Origin: Candidatus Eiseniibacteriota bacterium
GTDB taxonomy: Bacteria > Eisenbacteria > RBG-16-71-46
Reading direction: 5' to 3'
Assembly: GCA_023249815.1 (NCBI GenBank)
Contig: JAHFBX010000247.1
Span: 1 to 5,188 of the forward strand
Length of the DNA: 5,188 bases
Shown: piece after piece, positions 4,872-5,188 of the stretch
Numbering within the stretch: the first letter of the stretch is position 1
How the letters are laid out: each line of letters begins with the position of its first letter
The notes under the pieces: model-generated
The model's input: the letters and a program-made list of their open reading frames with translations, nothing else
The model's database searches: none
What the model was told of the DNA's origin: nothing
Program-made: the position numbers and the translations under genes

Positions 4872-5188
4872 CTACTGGCCGCTCGTCAGGACGAGCGTGA
4901 GGTCGCCCGCCTTGCCACGGCCCGCCACCTGGTACTTGAGCTGCAGCGAGTCGCCGTACGCCGTGACGCCAGAGACGACCGAGCCCGTCGCGAGCGGGAT
5001 CGCCCACGTCGCCTGGTCCACGTACGCCACCGCCGTGCGGTTGAACGGGTTCAGGAAGTTGGCACCGGCGTTCGGGAGCATCGGCTCGATCGTCACCGCG
5101 GCGGCCGCGTACGTGCCGTCGAACTGCACGCCGTAGTCCTCGGCGGCGAGCTGGAACGTGTGCATGTTCGCCTTCGTGCTGCCTTCCT
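4872..5188 (-). CDS. Type IV prepilin C, recent duplicate of pilin B (N-terminus beyond window)
   Basis: The last 104 codons plus a partial codon of a pilin almost identical to pilin B; the N-terminal helix and start lie past the right edge. The first residues seen are EGSTKANMHTFQLAAEDY. The internal Met at 5165 is not the start, because the matching frame continues upstream with the same residues as pilin B. Only two residues differ from pilin B in the visible part: Leu for Lys77 and Ala for Leu125 (mature pilin B numbering). Each of these codons carries two base changes, while the other four differences are silent. The stop is TAG at 4874-4872. A strong terminator follows. It is probably a second functional major pilin, or the parent copy of pilin B. 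Confidence 0.94.
   Translation of the reverse strand, partial: EGSTKANMHTFQLAAEDYGVQFDGTYAAAAVTIEPMLPNAGANFLNPFNRTAVAYVDQATWAIPLATGSVVSGVTAYGDSLQLKYQVAGRGKAGDLTLVLTSGQ
4872..5188 (-). repeat. Duplicated pilin segment, copy in pilin C
   Basis: Partner of 4112-4428. The repeat runs off the right edge, so whether the promoter and 5' region were also copied cannot be seen here. Confidence 0.93.

Noticed and set aside
4597..5007. Minus-strand frame spanning the intergenic region and the end of pilin C
   Set aside because: It is a frame-shifted copy of pilin C sequence joined to non-coding DNA. The similar text in the larger frame over pilins A and B arises from the gene duplication, not from a real protein.

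Overview
The window is a high-GC piece of a bacterial type IVa pilus (T4aP) locus. Every gene that can be supported reads leftwards, on the minus strand. In transcription order, from high to low coordinates, it holds: a 5'-truncated major-type pilin (pilin C, 4872 to the right edge); an intrinsic-terminator-like hairpin; a sigma-54 promoter; a complete pilin (pilin B, 4112-4543); a more divergent complete pilin (pilin A, 3558-3998); a second sigma-54 promoter; an ABC exporter ATPase (2341-3363); its membrane permease (1580-2344); a membrane-anchored TPR-like protein (822-1583); and the first 206 codons of pilM (620 to the left edge). The rest of pilM, and by family precedent pilN, pilO, pilP and pilQ, should lie beyond the left edge. 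The platform and regulatory genes (pilB, pilT, pilC, pilS, pilR) may lie beyond the right edge.

The organism is a GC-rich, diderm, piliated bacterium. An ABC exporter between pilA and pilM recalls the pilA-pilG-pilH-pilI-...-pilM layout of Myxococcus xanthus and related deltaproteobacterial lineages. The short, cysteine-free pilins also look like those of poorly cultured GC-rich phyla such as Eisenbacteria. I cannot fix the taxon from the sequence alone.

Expected working of the locus: the pilins are inserted in the inner membrane, cleaved after Gly by a prepilin peptidase that is not in the window, and polymerised on the PilM-PilN-PilO platform. The ATPase, permease and TPR-like genes overlap by 4 nt at each junction (ATGA, then GTGA), so they form one translationally coupled unit, probably an inner-membrane complex needed for pilus biogenesis. 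Its substrate is unknown.

The most interesting points are: (1) two sigma-54 (-24/-12) promoters with exact GG-N10-GC spacing, one before pilin B and one before the ABC exporter operon, so pilin and exporter may be co-regulated by an NtrC-type activator such as PilR; (2) pilins B and C are recent duplicates with 8 differences in 317 nt, and the similarity stops exactly at the stop codon; (3) pilins A and B, otherwise quite different, share a 65-nt identical block over the N-terminal helix, which suggests gene conversion or strong constraint; (4) hairpins after each pilin gene could set different expression levels. No RNA genes, CRISPR arrays or insertion sequences were seen.
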